Assembly: GCA_945865705.1 (NCBI GenBank)
Contig: CAMBEY010000143.1
Span: 1-7,593, forward strand
DNA: 7,593 nt
Source: Candidatus Sulfopaludibacter sp. SbA3
Lineage (GTDB): Bacteria > Acidobacteriota > Terriglobia > 2-12-FULL-54-10
Direction of reading: 5' to 3'
The position numbers and the translations under genes are program-made. A model generated the notes under the pieces. It made no database searches. It had not been told where the DNA came from and was given only the letters and a program-made list of their open reading frames with translations. Shown piece by piece: positions 5,734 through 7,593 of the stretch. Positions within the stretch are counted from its first letter, which is position 1; each line of letters starts with the position of its first letter.

Positions 5734-7395
5734 TCAGCGGCACGTGAAGTTATTTTGCACCCAGTTGGCGCGGTCGTTCTCGCCACCCGCCGGGCCGGTG
5801 TAGACGGCGCGCTGCGGGTACGCGCATATCTTGCGCTCATTTTCCACCAATCCGTTAACGCGGCGTCGTGAAGCCACGAGATGATCCGGCGCGAGGCCCT
5901 TCTCCACCCAATCGACAACGGGGGCCAGACGATCCCAGTTATCCGGACCGGGGCCGCCCGCGCAGTGGTCCATGCCGGGAATCATGAACAGGCGGGCGCG
6001 CGAACTCGCGGCGCCGGCATCGCCAGAGAAGGTGGTCGAGACGACTTCCTTATAGTAGTCCAGCGTCGGTTCGGGCGAGATGAGTGCGTCGCCCCAGCCG
6101 TGGTAGATCACCAGCTTGCCATTACGTTTGAAAAGAAACTCCGTCAGGTTCGCGTCAGTGGCGTCAATGACGGAGGAAACCTGCGCGCCCTTGCCCGCGC
6201 TCCAGTCGTCGGGATTGAACTCCCACCACGCATACTCCGGCGGATTTTTCGTCTTGTCAGGAATGTGCGCAAGGTCGGTCAGGCTGGGCGGCGTAACGCC
6301 GGGGTCTTTCTCATAGAACATATAGTTCATGCGATCGGCGGTCAGCGCGAGAGCGGAAGGCGCCAACTGATTTCCGGCGTGCGGCAGGAGATGCCTGGGC
6401 CAGCCAAACTCAGAACCGAGCGCGCGGCCCTTGAAGATGATTTTTCCCTGGCTGTCTGCCGCGCCAGCGTAGAGGTTTTTGATCGTCTCAATCTGACGCG
6501 TTGTGAAGCAGGCGTCGGCGTTGGTGTCGTTCGCGCACATCTGCGCGGCCAGATCCACTGCCGGATCGAACTTGCAGGCCAGCGGGTCATCGATCACCCG
6601 GTCGGTGATGCCATCCAACGCGTCGCACTTGACGAGCACCGTCTGTTCGAGCAAACCCAACTTCATCAGACTCTCCGGCTTGCCGTCACCATCTTTGTCG
6701 AACGCCAGGTCGCCCGCGAACTGATCGCTGTACACCCGCTTCAACGCCTCGATGCGTGAGACCGCCGAGGACTGATAGTAAATGGCGGGAGCACCGGCGA
6801 CGATGCCGTCGAAGTCGTGCGGATAACGCTGCGCTTCCATCAGGGCCTGCCGGCCGCCTTGCGAGCAGCCCTCAAAATACGCATAGCGCGGGTCGCTGCC
6901 GTAGTAGGCTTTTACCAACGACCGGGCCGCGCTGATGGTTACATGCACGGCGCGGTAACCGAAGTCTATCTCGGCCTGCGGATTGTTGTAGGCGAACACC
7001 GCGCCCGGCTCGGAAGCAGCGTCGTGGCCCGTGTTGCTGTTGGCCACGGCGTATCCCTGCGAAACTCGATAATCGGCGAAGTCCAGATCGCCGTCCGTGC
7101 CACCGTCGCCCCACATCAGAAACTTATTGTTCCAATTTTCCGGCAGCGGCAGTTGCACATGATAGTGAATCGCCGGCGAGATCAGCCCGCGCACATAGCA
7201 GTAGCGCGGCGTCGCGCCACTGGCCTCCTTGATCTGCGCCGACAGGATCGTCAGCGCCGGATGGTTCACCAGGTTGCGGCACGCCGCGTCTTTATCCCTC
7301 GCGCTGGCCTGCGCGTTGGGGGCTCCGTTCTGCGCGGAGGCACTAATTCCCGCCAGCAGCAAGACCGCCAGAAAAAAGTAACGGACTCGACTCAT
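5734..7395 (-). CDS. Secreted tannase / feruloyl esterase family hydrolase (553 aa)
   Basis: Serine esterase of the tannase family, which splits esters of plant phenolic acids such as gallate or ferulate. From ATG 7395 the protein opens with a signal peptide (MSRVRYFFLAVLLLAGISASA-Q, cleavage near residue 22), so it acts outside the cytoplasm. The family's CS-D-HC triad is complete: C177-S178 in EGCSQGG, D436 in HGWGDALISP, and H477-C478 in MDHCAGG; the two cysteines should form the disulfide that joins Ser and His. The lid holds an acidic calcium-loop-like segment (DKDGDGKPES 233-242; KCDALDGITD 256-265). The length fits the family. ATG 7395 is preferred over the in-frame ATG 7413 because GAAGG lies 6 nt before it. 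The gene ends 58 nt before vapB and starts 101 nt after a toxin gene. Substrate choice (tannin, feruloyl or other ester) cannot be read from sequence. Confidence 0.92.
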   Translation of the reverse strand: MSRVRYFFLAVLLLAGISASAQNGAPNAQASARDKDAACRNLVNHPALTILSAQIKEASGATPRYCYVRGLISPAIHYHVQLPLPENWNNKFLMWGDGGTDGDLDFADYRVSQGYAVANSNTGHDAASEPGAVFAYNNPQAEIDFGYRAVHVTISAARSLVKAYYGSDPRYAYFEGCSQGGRQALMEAQRYPHDFDGIVAGAPAIYYQSSAVSRIEALKRVYSDQFAGDLAFDKDGDGKPESLMKLGLLEQTVLVKCDALDGITDRVIDDPLACKFDPAVDLAAQMCANDTNADACFTTRQIETIKNLYAGAADSQGKIIFKGRALGSEFGWPRHLLPHAGNQLAPSALALTADRMNYMFYEKDPGVTPPSLTDLAHIPDKTKNPPEYAWWEFNPDDWSAGKGAQVSSVIDATDANLTEFLFKRNGKLVIYHGWGDALISPEPTLDYYKEVVSTTFSGDAGAASSRARLFMIPGMDHCAGGPGPDNWDRLAPVVDWVEKGLAPDHLVASRRRVNGLVENERKICAYPQRAVYTGPAGGENDRANWVQNNFTCR

Positions 7396-7431
7396 GGTTG
7401 ACCTTCTTTTCATTACATTAATCTGAAGGGA

Positions 7432-7437
7432 ATTGTA
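7432..7437 (-). promoter_or_regulatory. Candidate -10 element for the tannase-family gene
   Basis: TACAAT (5 of 6 to TATAAT) on the minus strand, in the 101-bp gap before the tannase-family gene, 36 nt upstream of ATG 7395. No good -35 hexamer is found at 16-18 nt, so this is tentative. Confidence 0.28.
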
Positions 7438-7496
7438 CAGGTAAATGGGGTTGCTGGATTGGGAAAACTATCCGGGTAACTGGACTTCCCGCGAGG

Positions 7497-7593
7497 CTAT
7501 CGGCGCTCCCAATAGCCGGGACGACGCTTCTGATGAGCAACCGCAATGATGATTACTTCATCCTCATCAGTGCGGAAGACCAAGGTTGAATGG
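7497..7593 (-). CDS. RelE/ParE-family toxin, C-terminal fragment (window edge)
   Basis: The frame enters from the right edge and reads 31 codons (HSTLVFRTDE, DEVIIIAVAH, QKRRPGYWERR) to TAG at 7497-7499. The pattern, a beta-strand VFR, an acidic turn, a second strand VIIIAVAH, then basic RRPGYW, is the typical end of RelE/ParE toxins, which either cut mRNA on the ribosome (RelE) or poison gyrase (ParE). Which of the two cannot be told from the tail. The antitoxin gene would normally lie just upstream, outside the window. A 6-bp inverted repeat (GGCTAT 7495-7500 / ATAGCC 7512-7517) overlaps its 3' end but lacks a T-run. Confidence 0.75.
   Translation of the reverse strand, partial: HSTLVFRTDEDEVIIIAVAHQKRRPGYWERR

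Noticed and set aside
5881..6759. Plus-strand open frame (292 codons) opposite the tannase-family gene
   Set aside because: Antisense shadow of a gene with a complete CS-D-HC triad; no recognisable protein features.
5734..7413. Tannase-family protein starting at ATG 7413
   Set aside because: The ATG at 7395 has GAAGG at good spacing and yields a standard signal peptide; ATG 7413 has no site upstream.

Overview
The window is about 60% G+C, and every gene I can support is on the minus strand, so the order of transcription runs from high to low coordinates. The mix points to a soil or plant-litter bacterium: a secreted tannase/feruloyl-esterase-like enzyme, an exported amidohydrolase, toxin-antitoxin genes, and a three-domain acyl-activating/ACP/acyltransferase protein. 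Acidobacteriota is my best guess. It rests on family flavour and on an intergenic palindrome whose spurious translation (LADARGSVT) I associate from memory with acidobacterial genomes. It is not proven here.

Layout in the direction of transcription. At the right edge is the last 31 codons of a RelE/ParE-like toxin (7497-7592). Then comes a complete secreted tannase/feruloyl esterase-family hydrolase (5734-7395). A compact vapB-vapC toxin-antitoxin pair follows (5451-5675 and 5048-5467, overlapping by 17 nt), with a perfect palindrome at the vapB start that is probably its operator. Only 21 nt after vapC begins leuB, 3-isopropylmalate dehydrogenase (3968-5026). It is full length and in frame but carries an in-frame TAA at codon 35. 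A 230-bp intergenic region then holds a long imperfect palindrome (3849-3949), a candidate promoter, and a possible 8-codon leader ORF whose stop overlaps the next start codon. Next is the 863-aa AMP-ligase/acyl-carrier/PlsC-acyltransferase fusion (1146-3737). The left edge holds the first 340 codons of an exported YtcJ-like amidohydrolase (from 1022), with a clear promoter and ribosome binding site.

There is no single obvious pathway. The genes look like neighbours with separate jobs: scavenging of phenolic esters outside the cytoplasm, leucine synthesis (apparently broken), fatty-acid activation and transfer into phospholipid, and an exported hydrolase of unknown substrate. No gene-free stretch exceeds 300 bases; the longest is 230 bases (3738-3967). 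No tRNA, rRNA, CRISPR array or insertion sequence was seen. The points most worth a second look are the leuB nonsense codon beside vapBC, the domain order of the lipid-enzyme fusion, and the intergenic palindrome.
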